DNA of 43,623 bases from an uncultured Polaromonas sp. (lineage in GTDB: Bacteria > Pseudomonadota > Gammaproteobacteria > Burkholderiales > Burkholderiaceae), in the NCBI GenBank assembly GCA_946479075.1, contig CAMLDT010000003.1:1-43623 (forward strand), in the 5' to 3' direction. Shown here one piece after another: positions 1 to 10,787 of this stretch; positions within the stretch are counted from its first letter, which is position 1, and each line of letters begins with the position of its first letter. Below the pieces are notes generated by a model. It saw only the letters and a list, made by a program, of their open reading frames with translations, was not told the origin of the DNA and searched no databases. The translations under genes were made by a program, and so were the position numbers.

Positions 1-1310
1 AGCGGCTTGTTGATGAACAGATCGGCCGAGATGGTGCAGAGCCAGGCCATGGCGACGATGGAAAAAATGCCGAGCGTTTCTTCCAGCAGGCGATAGATGC
101 CGAGTTCCATCAACAGCAGCGCGATCACCACGTTGAAGACCAGCCAGACCACGCGGCCGGGGTGGCTGTGGGTGAGGCGGGAAAAGAAGTTGGACCAGGC
201 CAGCGAGCCGGCGTAGGCGTTGGTGACGTTGATCTTCAACTGCGACACCACCACGAACAGTGCCGTGGCCGCCACCGCCCAGCCGTAATGCGGGAACACG
301 TATTCGTAGGCCGCCAGGTACATCTGGTTCGGGTCCACGGCGCGGTCCAGCGGCACCATGTGCTGGATCGCGAGGTAGGCCAGGAAGGCGCCGCCCAGCA
401 TCTTGACCACACCCAGCAACACCCAGCCCGGCCCGCCGACCAGGACGCTGGCCCACCAGCGCCGGGCGGTGGCAGCCGTACGCGCCGGCGTGAAGCGCAG
501 GTAGTCCGCCTGCTCCCCCATCTGGGTGATGAGCGCAATGCCGACGGTCAAAGCAGCACCAAATAAGTGCAGATCAAAGCCAGAGCCTAGGCCTTTTTCA
601 CCTTTGTAGTGCGTTATTCCGGTAAAAGCCCCGGGGTCACGCACCAAAACGTACACAAATGGCACCACCAGCATGATCAGCCACAGCGGCTGCGTCCACA
701 TCTGCAGGCGGCTGATCACCGACACGCCGTAGGTCACCAGCGGAACCACCACCAGCGCGCAGATCAGGTAGCCCCAGCTTGGCGGGATGCCCAGCGCGAG
801 CTCCAGCGCATACGCCATGACGGCGGCCTCCAGCGCAAAAAAGATGAAGGTGAAGGAGGCGTAGATCAGCGAGGTCAGGGTCGAGCCAATGTAGCCAAAG
901 CCCGCGCCACGCGTCAGCAGGTCCATGTCCACGCCGTAACGCGCGGCATAAATGCTGATCGGCAGGCCTGCCATGAAAATGATCAGCCCGGTGGCGACGA
1001 TGGCCCAGAAGGCATTGGTGAAGCCGTACTGCACCAGCAAGGTGGCGCCCACCGCTTCCAGGATCAAAAATGAGGCCGCGCCGAAAGCGGTGTTCGCGAC
1101 CCGCCACTCGGACCACTTGCGAAAACGCTGCGGCGTGAAACGCAGCGCATAGTCTTCCATGGTTTCGCTGGCGACCCAGCTGTTGTAGTCGCGCCTGACC
1201 TTGATGATGCGCTGCACCGGCGCTTCGGCCTCAGCGGCGGGCAGCGGCGCAGGCGCCCACGGCGGCACGGCCTGCGTCTGCAGGGGCAGCGGTGCGGCCG
1301 GGGTGTCCAT
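1..1310 (-). CDS. NCS1-family permease (purine/pyrimidine/allantoin type), 3' end outside window
   Basis: Reading leftward from an ATG at 1310, the frame stays open to the window edge (436 residues, C-terminus missing). After a proline/alanine-rich cytoplasmic start (about 45 residues) come at least nine hydrophobic membrane segments. The pattern, with the early motif RFTPQRFRKWSEWRVANTAF and a glycine-rich first membrane helix, is that of nucleobase:cation symporter-1 proteins (CodB, PucI, allantoin and hydantoin permeases). The substrate cannot be read from sequence. A nitrogen-rich base or ureide is the reasonable guess because the gene is divergent from a urease operon whose promoter is of the nitrogen-limitation type. 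The intergenic gap to ureA is about 158 bases, so shared control is possible. Family call is firm, substrate open. Confidence 0.85.
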   Translation of the reverse strand, partial: MDTPAAPLPLQTQAVPPWAPAPLPAAEAEAPVQRIIKVRRDYNSWVASETMEDYALRFTPQRFRKWSEWRVANTAFGAASFLILEAVGATLLVQYGFTNAFWAIVATGLIIFMAGLPISIYAARYGVDMDLLTRGAGFGYIGSTLTSLIYASFTFIFFALEAAVMAYALELALGIPPSWGYLICALVVVPLVTYGVSVISRLQMWTQPLWLIMLVVPFVYVLVRDPGAFTGITHYKGEKGLGSGFDLHLFGAALTVGIALITQMGEQADYLRFTPARTAATARRWWASVLVGGPGWVLLGVVKMLGGAFLAYLAIQHMVPLDRAVDPNQMYLAAYEYVFPHYGWAVAATALFVVVSQLKINVTNAYAGSLAWSNFFSRLTHSHPGRVVWLVFNVVIALLLMELGIYRLLEETLGIFSIVAMAWLCTISADLFINKP

Positions 1311-1410
1311 GGGTGGGGTTCAATACATGATCAGGCGAAGCTGCAGAAGTGCAGATTCCATGCCACAGAGGGAAACCAGCGGCCGACTCGCGTCAGGCAA
1401 GCGATTCCTG

Positions 1411-1426
1411 TGGCACCATTCTTGCA
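1411..1426 (+). promoter_or_regulatory. Sigma-54 (RpoN) promoter of the urease operon
   Basis: The sequence TGGCACCATTCTTGCA has the -24 GG and -12 GC separated by ten bases, and matches the consensus TGGCAC-N5-TTGC at all conserved positions. The start site should fall near 1437, about 30 bases before the ureA ATG. A Shine-Dalgarno GGAG lies at 1460-1463. Sigma-54 promoters need an activator such as NtrC, so this points to induction under nitrogen limitation. I saw no convincing paired NtrC site upstream. Confidence 0.82.
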
Positions 1427-1468
1427 CCCCGGCACACCGAACCCTGCCGCAGCCGCCCCGGAGAAACC

Positions 1469-1771
1469 ATGGAATTGACCCCGAGAGAAAAAGACAAGCT
1501 GCTGATCTTCACGGCCGCACTGCTGGCCGAACGCCGCCAGGCCCGCGGCCTGAAACTCAACTACCCGGAAGCCGTCGCCCTGATCAGCGCCGCCGTGATG
1601 GAAGGCGCGCGCGACGGCAAGACCGTGGCCCAGCTCATGAGCGACGGCCGGACCATCCTGACCCGTGCCGACGTGATGGACGGCATTCCCGAACTGATCC
1701 CCGACATCCAGGTGGAAGCCACCTTCCCCGACGGCACCAAACTCGTCACCGTTCACCAGCCGATTGTTTAA
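1469..1771 (+). CDS. ureA: Urease gamma subunit
   Basis: The 100-residue product is the usual UreA length and begins [12 protein letters not shown], the conserved N-terminus of the family. It contains the typical [10 protein letters not shown] and [10 protein letters not shown] stretches and ends with the VTVHQPIV signature. UreA is the smallest structural subunit and packs with UreB and UreC into the (alpha-beta-gamma)3 enzyme that hydrolyses urea to ammonia and carbamate in the cytoplasm. The ATG at 1469 is preceded by GGAG at five bases. A longer in-frame start upstream would pass through the sigma-54 promoter and is not credible. The gene heads the operon and is followed after 19 bases by the nickel permease gene. 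Confidence 0.97.
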   Translation: MELTPREKDKLLIFTAALLAERRQARGLKLNYPEAVALISAAVMEGARDGKTVAQLMSDGRTILTRADVMDGIPELIPDIQVEATFPDGTKLVTVHQPIV

Positions 1772-1790
1772 ACACACGGATACCGCCACC

Positions 1791-2405
1791 ATGCAAACTC
1801 AACTCAAATCCGCTCTTCTTTTGATAGCTGCTTGCGCCCTGTCGGCGGGGGCTAGCGCCCATATAGGCCATGAAGCCGGCGATGTACACAGCCATGCCAG
1901 CGCCTTCATGGGTGGTTTTCTGCACCCGCTGACCGGTCTGGACCACCTGGCGGCCATGGTCGCGGTCGGGCTGTGGAGCGCGCTGGCCGCTCGCCGCGCC
2001 TGGCCCGACCTGCTGTGGGCGCCGCTGGGTTTTGCCGCCATGCTGCTGGCCGGCGCCCTGCTCGGCCTGCAAGGTGTGGCTTTGCCGGCGGTCGAACCCA
2101 TGATTGCCGCCTCGCTGCTGGTGCTTGGCCTGCTGGTGCTGACGCGCTGGCGCGTGCCCGGCATCGCCGCCGCCGCCCTGGTCGGTGTGTTCGCCGTCTT
2201 CCACGGTCTGGCCCATGGTTATGAGCTGGCCGGTGATGTCAATGCGATGCCGGTGGTGGGCGGCATGCTGGCCGCTACGCTCTTGCTGCATGCTGCCGGC
2301 GTGGCTGCTGGCTGGGCCCTGCGCCATACCAACGCCTGGGTGCCGCGTCTGGCCGGTGCAGGCGTCGCGGTTTTCGGAATGGCCCTGCTTGGCCGTCTCG
2401 CCTGA
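1791..2405 (+). CDS. ureJ: HupE/UreJ-family nickel permease
   Basis: The 204-residue protein starts with a hydrophobic signal-like segment (about residues 6-24, ending ASA). The family motif follows in the form [33 protein letters not shown], with a second histidine region FHGLAHGYE. About six hydrophobic membrane segments follow the signal. HupE/UreJ proteins are inner-membrane nickel (or cobalt) transporters, and the paired histidines and aspartate are the expected metal ligands. Its place between ureA and ureB ties it to nickel supply for urease. The ATG at 1791 is preferred over an upstream in-frame codon at 1764, which overlaps ureA and adds nine residues before the signal. Shine-Dalgarno is weak, so translation may be coupled to ureA. 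Confidence 0.9.
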   Translation: MQTQLKSALLLIAACALSAGASAHIGHEAGDVHSHASAFMGGFLHPLTGLDHLAAMVAVGLWSALAARRAWPDLLWAPLGFAAMLLAGALLGLQGVALPAVEPMIAASLLVLGLLVLTRWRVPGIAAAALVGVFAVFHGLAHGYELAGDVNAMPVVGGMLAATLLLHAAGVAAGWALRHTNAWVPRLAGAGVAVFGMALLGRLA

Positions 2406-2413
2406 GGCCGCTC

Positions 2414-2718
2414 ATGATTCCCGGCGAACTGATCACCGACGGCCCCGACCACGAACTCAATACCGGCCGGCGCACCCTGACCGTGGTGGTGCAGAACAGC
2501 GCCGACCGTCCGATTCAGGTCGGCTCGCACTACCACTTCGCCGAAACCAACGGCGCACTCAGCTTCGACCGCGCCGCCGCGCAGGGCATGCGGCTCAACA
2601 TCGCCTCCGGCACAGCCGTTCGTTTTGAGCCGGGCCAGCAGCGCACGGTGGAGCTGGTGGACTTTGCCGGTGAACGAAAAATTTACGGCTTTCGCGGCCT
2701 CACTCAAGGAAAGCTGTA

Positions 2719-2719
<1 letters not shown>
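2414..2719 (+). CDS. ureB: Urease beta subunit
   Basis: The 101-residue product opens MIPGELI and carries the conserved [19 protein letters not shown] block, the [16 protein letters not shown] block and the closing [10 protein letters not shown]. These are diagnostic for UreB and the length is standard. It is the second structural subunit and contacts the flap region of UreC. The last base of its stop codon is the first base of the ureC ATG (TAATG), so the two are translationally coupled. The eight-base gap after the nickel permease gene puts it in the same transcript. Confidence 0.97.
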
Positions 2720-4458
<1,739 letters not shown>

Positions 4459-4471
4459 AACCCCATTCCAC

Positions 4472-5077
4472 ATGCTCCAGGTTTCCAAAATCATGCCGCA
4501 GGGCGCCGGCCTGGCGCCGGTATTGCTCAAACGCGCGGCGACTGTCGAACTCGACTGGGATATCCGGCAGAAAAGCCGCTTCGAGGCCACCGACTCGCAG
4601 GGCCGCCAGCTCGGCATTTTTTTGCCGCGCGGCACGCTGGTGCGCGGCGGTGATGTGCTGGTGGCTGAAGACGGCTCCATGGTCCGCGTGGTCGCGGCAC
4701 CCCAAAGCGTGCTGCGTATCACCGCCTGCACCTCGCACGGCAGCCCCTTCGACCTGACACGCGCGGCCTACCACCTGGGCAACCGCCATGTGCCCATCGA
4801 GCTCAAGCCGGACCACCTGAAGATCGAACCCGACCATGTGCTGGCCGAGATGCTGCGCGCCATGCATTTGATCGTTAACGAGGTCAGCGAATCTTTCGAG
4901 CCCGAGGGCGGCGCCTACAGCGCGGGGGGGCACGGCCACGCGCATGCACCCGCTGCAGCGCCTGCGCCCCACGTGCACGGACCTGGCTGCAGCCACGACC
5001 ACGACCACGGTCACAGCCATGAACATGCGCAGCCGGTCGCAAACCCGATCCACCCACACAAGCCACACAGCCATTGA
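4472..5077 (+). CDS. ureE: Urease accessory nickel chaperone UreE with histidine-rich tail
   Basis: The 201-residue product has the UreE N-terminal domain (residues 1 to about 75, with the conserved [20 protein letters not shown]) and the metal-binding domain (about 76-150, with [12 protein letters not shown] and the DHVLAEML helix). The last 48 residues form a low-complexity tail with 15 histidines and one cysteine (for example [12 protein letters not shown]), able to hold extra nickel. UreE delivers Ni2+ to the UreC-UreD-UreF-UreG assembly. The gene starts 13 bases after ureC, and its TGA overlaps the next start codon. Tails like this occur in some UreE proteins and are absent in others. 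Confidence 0.96.
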   Translation: MLQVSKIMPQGAGLAPVLLKRAATVELDWDIRQKSRFEATDSQGRQLGIFLPRGTLVRGGDVLVAEDGSMVRVVAAPQSVLRITACTSHGSPFDLTRAAYHLGNRHVPIELKPDHLKIEPDHVLAEMLRAMHLIVNEVSESFEPEGGAYSAGGHGHAHAPAAAPAPHVHGPGCSHDHDHGHSHEHAQPVANPIHPHKPHSH

Positions 5078-5772
5078 GCGCCACGGCCCAGCCCCTGCCG
5101 GCCGCCAGCCTGCTGCAACTGATCTGGCTGGCCTCCCCGGCCCTGCCTGTCGGCGGTTTTTCCTACTCGGAAGGGCTGGAAGCCGGCGTGGACCGGGCGG
5201 GAGTAGCTACAGAAAGCATAGCAGCCGACTGGCTCAGCGACCAGCTGCACCTGAGCCTGGCGCGCGGCGACCTGGCGGTGATCGCCCAGGCCATCCCGGC
5301 CTGGCGCAACAAAGACCTTGAGCGGGTAAAAGCCCTCAATGACTGGGTGCTGCAGACCCGCGAAACAAGCGAGCTGCGCCTTCAGGCCGAACAGATGGGC
5401 CGTTCGCTGCTGGAGTGGTTGCGCAACCACCACAGCGTCAGCGATGTGCAGATCGACGCCTGCGCGCAACTGCCACCCACCTACCCCGTCACCTTTGCGC
5501 TCGCGGCTTCGCCCCTTGCCGCCGACGTGTCCGACTGCCTGAGCGCCTACACCTTCGGCTGGGCCGAAAACATGATGCAGGCCGCCCTCAAGTCCGTGCC
5601 GTTGGGCCAGAGCGCCGGCCAGCGCATCCTGGCGCGGCTGGCTGCGGGAATCCCGGCGGCCATCCATACGGCGATGGGGCTTTCCGACAATGATCGCCAG
5701 GCCTTCTCACCGATGCTGGCGATTCTTTCATCGCAACACGAAACCCAATATTCACGACTCTTCCGCTCCTGA
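5074..5772 (+). CDS. ureF: Urease accessory protein UreF
   Basis: The product of 232 residues shows the UreF hallmark [24 protein letters not shown] near its start and the C-terminal alanine/leucine-rich helices ending in the [14 protein letters not shown] region typical of beta-proteobacterial UreF. UreF works with UreD and UreG as a checkpoint for nickel insertion into apo-urease. The start is taken as TTG at 5074, which overlaps the ureE stop codon (ATTGA) and gives a normal-length N-terminus. The next in-frame starts are too far downstream and would remove the signature. Coupled translation with ureE is therefore likely. Confidence 0.94.
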   Translation: MSATAQPLPAASLLQLIWLASPALPVGGFSYSEGLEAGVDRAGVATESIAADWLSDQLHLSLARGDLAVIAQAIPAWRNKDLERVKALNDWVLQTRETSELRLQAEQMGRSLLEWLRNHHSVSDVQIDACAQLPPTYPVTFALAASPLAADVSDCLSAYTFGWAENMMQAALKSVPLGQSAGQRILARLAAGIPAAIHTAMGLSDNDRQAFSPMLAILSSQHETQYSRLFRS

Positions 5773-5804
5773 GCGCGAAGTCATCCAACTTCAAGGCCCT
5801 TCCC

Positions 5805-6461
<657 letters not shown>

Positions 6462-6486
6462 GCAAAAGCCCCCGTGAACCCCGCGA

Positions 6487-7005
6487 CTAAAGCTCGCTGG
6501 CGTCCTTGAGAACACGGGCTTTGTAAATCAGCCGCACCCGGACTTGGCCTGTCGGGCCGGTCTGCATCGCCAGAATGTCCGTGTCGTCAACCACCCAGGA
6601 CGCGCTTCCCGCATCAAGGCTGCTCATGCCGCCGTACAACTGCAGTTCCGGCCCGTACCTGGCGCGCAACGCGGACAGCAGCCTTTCAAAGGCATCCCCC
6701 GATTCATCAGGATCGCCCTGATGAAGCAGTTCGACACGCTGCAGGGCCTGATCCGCAAAAAAGAAGGTTTCATCAAACAGGAGGTCATCCTGTGCCACGC
6801 CGGGCACGCGCCAGCTCCCCACCGCACCGGCCACCGTCTGCGGCCGGCGCACGGGCTGGACCCCGGGCACCGCTTCGCGCACCTCCGCCGGGCTCATGCC
6901 CCACTGCACACCAGAGGGCAAACCGCCCTGCGCCCAGACCGTGCCGGTGGCCATGCCCAGCAACAAGCCGGCAAGAACAAGCCTGTCAAGAAGAGAAGAA
7001 AACAT
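6487..7005 (-). CDS. Small exported protein of unknown function
   Basis: I do not recognise this 172-residue protein. It starts with a clear signal peptide (positively charged start, hydrophobic residues about 8-22, cleavage after VWA at about residue 25). The mature part is a soluble alpha/beta-looking domain containing SGVQWGMSPAEVREAVPG. That opening (W-G-M-S-x-x-E-V) is typical of small periplasmic proteins that measure how far a substrate-like peptide matches a threshold, but function is unknown. It lies just downstream of tRNA-Ser on the same strand (38 bases between), so it may share the tRNA transcript. It is convergent with ureG and has no evident link to urease. Confidence 0.7.
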   Translation of the reverse strand: MFSSLLDRLVLAGLLLGMATGTVWAQGGLPSGVQWGMSPAEVREAVPGVQPVRRPQTVAGAVGSWRVPGVAQDDLLFDETFFFADQALQRVELLHQGDPDESGDAFERLLSALRARYGPELQLYGGMSSLDAGSASWVVDDTDILAMQTGPTGQVRVRLIYKARVLKDASEL

Positions 7006-7043
7006 GGGATTCGGTGTGTGGCGTCAGACCCGGGCGGGCCGTC

Positions 7044-7131
7044 TGGCGGAAGCGGTGAGATTCGAACTCACGGATAGTTTCCCATCGCCGGTTTTCAAGA
7101 CCGGTGCAATCGACCACTCTGCCACGCTTCC
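7044..7131 (-). tRNA. tRNA-Ser, anticodon TGA
   Basis: On the minus strand the gene begins GGAAGCG (7131-7125), which pairs with CGCTTCC (7054-7048), followed by G and an encoded CCA (7046-7044). The anticodon arm is ACCGG-TCTTGAAAA-CCGG with TGA at 7097-7095. The long variable arm (GCGATGGGAAACTATCCGT) and T-loop TTCGAAT identify a class II serine tRNA. Length with CCA is 88 bases. Confidence 0.95.
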
Positions 7132-7275
7132 AGAGGGCTTAGTTTAACCCTAACACCCGCCTCGACTGGAGCTAACGGGATGCACGCGCTCGCCTGGGTC
7201 CGGGCTGGGTAAAAATGGAGGCGGGACCTTCAGTCGCTTAGCATCTGGCATGCGCTGCAATCAATCTGAACGACC

Positions 7276-7872
7276 ATGACGTCCCCCGGCGAACAATCTC
7301 AAGCCCCACCCAACGCTCGACGCATTGCCTTTTTGCTGCTGCTTGTCGCGCTGGTTGCAGGGTATGTGTTTGTCTATCGCGAACATATCGAAGAGTACCG
7401 GCTCTACTTTTCCTCGGAGCGCCAGCCGGTGACATTCAAGTACACCGATCTTTCGGAAACCTGGACCGAGAAGACGCTTCATGACAGATTCCGCGGGTTT
7501 AAGGTCAGATGCTTTCATGAGACCGGTAACCCACTCGGCGAACGTGTGTGTGGCCTGGACGCGAAATCACACAATGGCGTTCCGGTGCTGTTCCTCACTT
7601 TCTTCTTTTCTGCGGGCCAGCTGTCCCATGTGTCCATCAACATTCCCTGGTGGGCGCATGGTGAAGGCCGAACGGCTATCGAATCGGCGTTGGGGCCTCC
7701 TGCGGCGAGGCAATTGCTGCCAAGAAGCGGCGTCAGGCTTCTTGGATGGCAATTGCCGGGCGGAGCGGCGCTGTTTTACAACCGCGACAGGGACATGAAT
7801 CCTCTGATCTGGAATGCCATTTACTGGAACAGTGCAAGGTCCTGCAAGCTTCGCGGGTGCTTCACCCCATGA
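7276..7872 (+). CDS. Unknown protein with one N-terminal membrane anchor
   Basis: This 198-residue product is not recognised. Residues about 16-34 form a single membrane segment (RIAFLLLLVALVAGYVFVY) after a short cytoplasmic start, so most of the protein should face the periplasm. The soluble part contains four cysteines and many aromatic residues, with no motif I can name. It stands alone between tRNA-Ser (divergent) and hemW (convergent), with 185 non-coding bases after it that show nothing notable. The ATG at 7276 directly follows an unremarkable leader. It is called real because the frame is long, membrane topology is sensible, and no better frame exists on either strand. Confidence 0.65.
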   Translation: MTSPGEQSQAPPNARRIAFLLLLVALVAGYVFVYREHIEEYRLYFSSERQPVTFKYTDLSETWTEKTLHDRFRGFKVRCFHETGNPLGERVCGLDAKSHNGVPVLFLTFFFSAGQLSHVSINIPWWAHGEGRTAIESALGPPAARQLLPRSGVRLLGWQLPGGAALFYNRDRDMNPLIWNAIYWNSARSCKLRGCFTP

Positions 7873-8057
7873 ACACGTGATCGCCATACCACGGGACCAT
7901 GGGGCATGGCGCCCATCGGCCAAGAAGCAAAACAGCACCTGGCTGCACTGGGCAGGCTGTGTCTCAGGCCCTGCCAAGAGCGCACCGACCTGAAAAGGCC
8001 GGTACCGCCTATGAGGCCAAACGCAAACCTTAAAGGCCTGCGGCGCCTCCCACCCGG

Positions 8058-9299
8058 TCATTCCGTCAAAAACAGGCCCTGCAGGTCGTTCAGAAAATCG
8101 AAACCGCGCTCAGTCGGCTTGACGCTCACAAAATCGCGCGTGACCAGGCCCTTGCGCTCGGCCTCATCCAGTCCCGCCTGAATGGCGGTCAGCGACAGGC
8201 CGGTTTTTTCGATGAAGTCCTGCAGCTTGAAGCCTTCGCGCAGGCGCAGTGCATTGAGCATGAACTCAAAGGGCAAGTCGACGCGCGCCACTTCCGTGTC
8301 CTGCGCCACCGGCGTGCCGGCCAGCGCCTTGTCCATATAAAGCTTGGGGTCGCGAAAACGCACCTGGCGCACCACGCGGTGCGCAAAACTGAGCTTGCTG
8401 TGGGCGCCGGCGCCTATGCCGAGGTAATCGCCGAACTGCCAGTAGTTCACGTTGTGCACGCAGCGGTGGCCGGGTTTGGCATAGGCCGAGATCTCGTAGC
8501 GGTCCATGCCTGCGGCGGCCGTCATCTCTGTGATGCGGTCCAGCATGGCGTAAGCGTCGTCGTCCTCCGGCAGCACCGGCGGATGTTTGGCAAAAAAGGT
8601 GTTGGGCTCGACCGTCAGGTGGTAAATCGAAATGTGCGGCGGCGCAAAGGCCAGCGCCTGGCGCATGTCGCGCTCCAGCCCTTCCAGCGTCTGGCCAGGC
8701 AAGGCATACATGATGTCGAGGTTGAAGGTGTCAAAAGCCTGCGCCGCTTCCTCGACCGCGGCGATGGCCTGCGCGCGGTCGTGCACGCGGCCCAGTGCTT
8801 TCAGGTGCTGGTCGTCAAAACTCTGTACGCCGATGGACAGCCGCGTCACGCCGGCGCTGCGGAAGGCCCGGAAGCGGTCCTTCTCGAAAGTACCCGGGTT
8901 GGCTTCCATCGTGATTTCGCAGTCGGGCTCCAGCCGCAGGCGCGCGCGGATGTCGCCGATCAACCGGTCAATGGCTTGCGGTGAAAACAGGCTGGGCGTG
9001 CCACCGCCGATAAAAATGCTGTGCACCGTGCGGCCCCAGACCAGCGGTAGCGAGGCTTCCAGGTCAGCCATCAGCGCGTCGAGGTAGCGCTGCTCGGGAA
9101 GGTCACTACGATTTTCGTGGGAGTTGAAGTCGCAATAGGGGCACTTCTTCAGGCACCAGGGCAGGTGCACATACAGCGACAGTGGCGGCAGCGCGCTCAG
9201 GCGAAGGGTGCCTTCCCGCATGTAGTGCTGGATGTCTTTCAGCGCGCCACCACTTTCTGCAGCAGGCGAGGCGCCGACGACGGAGATCGGAAAATTCAT
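8058..9299 (-). CDS. hemW: Radical SAM heme chaperone HemW
   Basis: The 413-residue product has the HemW radical-SAM signature C49-LKK-C53-PY-C56-DF that binds a 4Fe-4S cluster. It also has the GGGTPSL motif, the MEANPGT and RLSIGVQSF blocks that position S-adenosylmethionine, and a C-terminal winged-helix HemN-type domain (from about residue 335). HemW was long annotated as oxygen-independent coproporphyrinogen oxidase, but is now regarded as a heme-binding chaperone for respiratory enzymes. The N-terminus is about 35 residues longer than the minimal family start, and a methionine at residue 27 is an alternative. It follows rdgB with 15 bases between, as in many Burkholderiales. Confidence 0.93.
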   Translation of the reverse strand: MNFPISVVGASPAAESGGALKDIQHYMREGTLRLSALPPLSLYVHLPWCLKKCPYCDFNSHENRSDLPEQRYLDALMADLEASLPLVWGRTVHSIFIGGGTPSLFSPQAIDRLIGDIRARLRLEPDCEITMEANPGTFEKDRFRAFRSAGVTRLSIGVQSFDDQHLKALGRVHDRAQAIAAVEEAAQAFDTFNLDIMYALPGQTLEGLERDMRQALAFAPPHISIYHLTVEPNTFFAKHPPVLPEDDDAYAMLDRITEMTAAAGMDRYEISAYAKPGHRCVHNVNYWQFGDYLGIGAGAHSKLSFAHRVVRQVRFRDPKLYMDKALAGTPVAQDTEVARVDLPFEFMLNALRLREGFKLQDFIEKTGLSLTAIQAGLDEAERKGLVTRDFVSVKPTERGFDFLNDLQGLFLTE

Positions 9300-9314
9300 G
9301 GCCAGTGGATGCGG

Positions 9315-9914
9315 TTACAGCCAGCGTTCTCGCATCAAGCCCATCATCTGCTGCGCCGCCATGCCGCGGTGGCTGTTCGCGTTTTTCACCTCGACAGGCA
9401 GCTCGGCAAACGTCTTGCCAAAAGACGGGATCAACATCACCGGGTCGAAGCCGAAACCATTGCTGCCGCGCGGCTCGGTGGCGATCTCACCCGTCACCCG
9501 GCCCACCGCTATCAATGGCTCGGGGTCATCGGCAGATCGCACCCCCACCAGCGTACTGACCAGCGCCGCGCGGCGCCCGGTGATGCCGGCCATCTGCTCC
9601 AGCAGGGCATGCACATTGTTGTCATCACCTTTGGCGTAGCCGAACTGCGTGGCGTAGTAGGCCGTGTCCACGCCCGGCAGGCCGCCGAAGGCATCGACAC
9701 ACAGGCCGGCGTCGTCGGCCAGCGCCGGCAGGCCGCTGGCCAGCGCCGCATGGCGCGCCTTGGCAAGGGCGTTTTCGACAAAGGTGCGAAAAGGCTCCTC
9801 GGCCTCGCCGATGCCGAGCTCGGCCTGTTTGACCAGCGTGACACCCAGCGGGGCCAGCATGGCCTGCAATTCAGCCAGTTTTCCGGCGTTATTTGATGCC
9901 AATATAATTTTCAT
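9315..9914 (-). CDS. rdgB: dITP/XTP pyrophosphatase
   Basis: The 199-residue product begins MKIILASNNAGKLAEL, the Ham1/RdgB substrate-binding SxNxxK motif. It also has DDAGLCVDAFGGLPGVDTA (catalytic Asp and substrate loop) and the GFGFDPVMLIP block. It hydrolyses non-canonical purine triphosphates (ITP, dITP, XTP) to the monophosphate and so cleans the nucleotide pool. The ATG at 9914 is chosen over an in-frame TTG two codons earlier, because the family begins directly with the beta strand KIILAS. It lies between rph and hemW on one strand, a common proteobacterial arrangement. Confidence 0.95.
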   Translation of the reverse strand: MKIILASNNAGKLAELQAMLAPLGVTLVKQAELGIGEAEEPFRTFVENALAKARHAALASGLPALADDAGLCVDAFGGLPGVDTAYYATQFGYAKGDDNNVHALLEQMAGITGRRAALVSTLVGVRSADDPEPLIAVGRVTGEIATEPRGSNGFGFDPVMLIPSFGKTFAELPVEVKNANSHRGMAAQQMMGLMRERWL

Positions 9915-9960
9915 AAGCAAAAAATGCCTCTAGCCCTTATGGCACAAGCGCAAGCAGCTA

Positions 9961-10689
9961 TCAATTCAGGAGCGATTGCTGCTGCAACTGCACCAGCTCG
10001 GCAATGCCTTTTTCGGCCAGCTGCAGCAGCAGGTCCATTTCCTTGCGGGAAAATGCGGCGCCTTCGGCCGTGCCCTGGACTTCGACGTAGTGGCCGGCGC
10101 CGGTCATCACGACGTTCATGTCGGTGTCGCAGCCCGCGTCCTCGATGTATTCGAGATCCAGCAGTGGCGTGCCCTGAACGATGCCGACCGAAATGGCAGC
10201 GACGTGACCATGAATGGGCGTCTCCTTGAGTTTGCCCTCGGCCAGCAGCTTGTTCACGGCGTCCTGCGCGGCCACAAACGCGCCGGTGATGCTGGCGGTA
10301 CGGGTGCCGCCGTCGGCCTGGATGACGTCGCAATCGAGGTGGATGGTGCGTTCGCCGAGTTTTTTCAGGTCGAACACCGCGCGCATGGACCGGCCGATCA
10401 GGCGCTGGATTTCCTGCGTGCGGCCGCTTTGCTTGCCGCGCGCGGCTTCGCGGTCGCTGCGGGTGTGGGTGGCGCGCGGCAACATGCCGTATTCAGCCGT
10501 GACCCAGCCTTCACCGCTGCCCTTCTTGTGGCCGGGGACTTTTTCTTCCACCGAAGCGGTACACAACACCTTGGTGTTGCCGAACTCGATCAGCACCGAG
10601 CCTTCGGCGTAGGCGGTATAGGCGCGGGTGATGCGAACCGGGCGGAGCTGGTCCGCGGCGCGGGCGCTGCTTCTTGCAAATGAACTCAT
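9961..10689 (-). CDS. rph: Ribonuclease PH
   Basis: The 242-residue product has the RNase PH hallmarks: [27 protein letters not shown] near the start, the phosphate-binding [29 protein letters not shown] region (here around residues 76-100), and [17 protein letters not shown]. It is a phosphorolytic 3'-5' exoribonuclease that trims tRNA 3' ends. I start at the ATG at 10689 (MSSFARS); an in-frame ATG eight codons upstream would add a non-conserved peptide. The gene is downstream of the PP2C phosphatase (98 bases) and 46 bases ahead of rdgB on the same strand. Confidence 0.95.
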   Translation of the reverse strand: MSSFARSSARAADQLRPVRITRAYTAYAEGSVLIEFGNTKVLCTASVEEKVPGHKKGSGEGWVTAEYGMLPRATHTRSDREAARGKQSGRTQEIQRLIGRSMRAVFDLKKLGERTIHLDCDVIQADGGTRTASITGAFVAAQDAVNKLLAEGKLKETPIHGHVAAISVGIVQGTPLLDLEYIEDAGCDTDMNVVMTGAGHYVEVQGTAEGAAFSRKEMDLLLQLAEKGIAELVQLQQQSLLN

Positions 10690-10787
10690 GACAAGGGCTT
10701 TCTGGCAAGGCATGCCGAGGGCTGAACAAAAAATGAAACTGTGAGAACCGGGGCCTGCACAACCGCGGCGGCGATACCGCCGGAGGC

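Noticed and set aside
236..538. Arg/Trp-rich minus-strand frame and its neighbours within the permease
   Set aside because: They lie in other frames of the permease gene, which has a continuous membrane-protein frame from 1310 to the edge.
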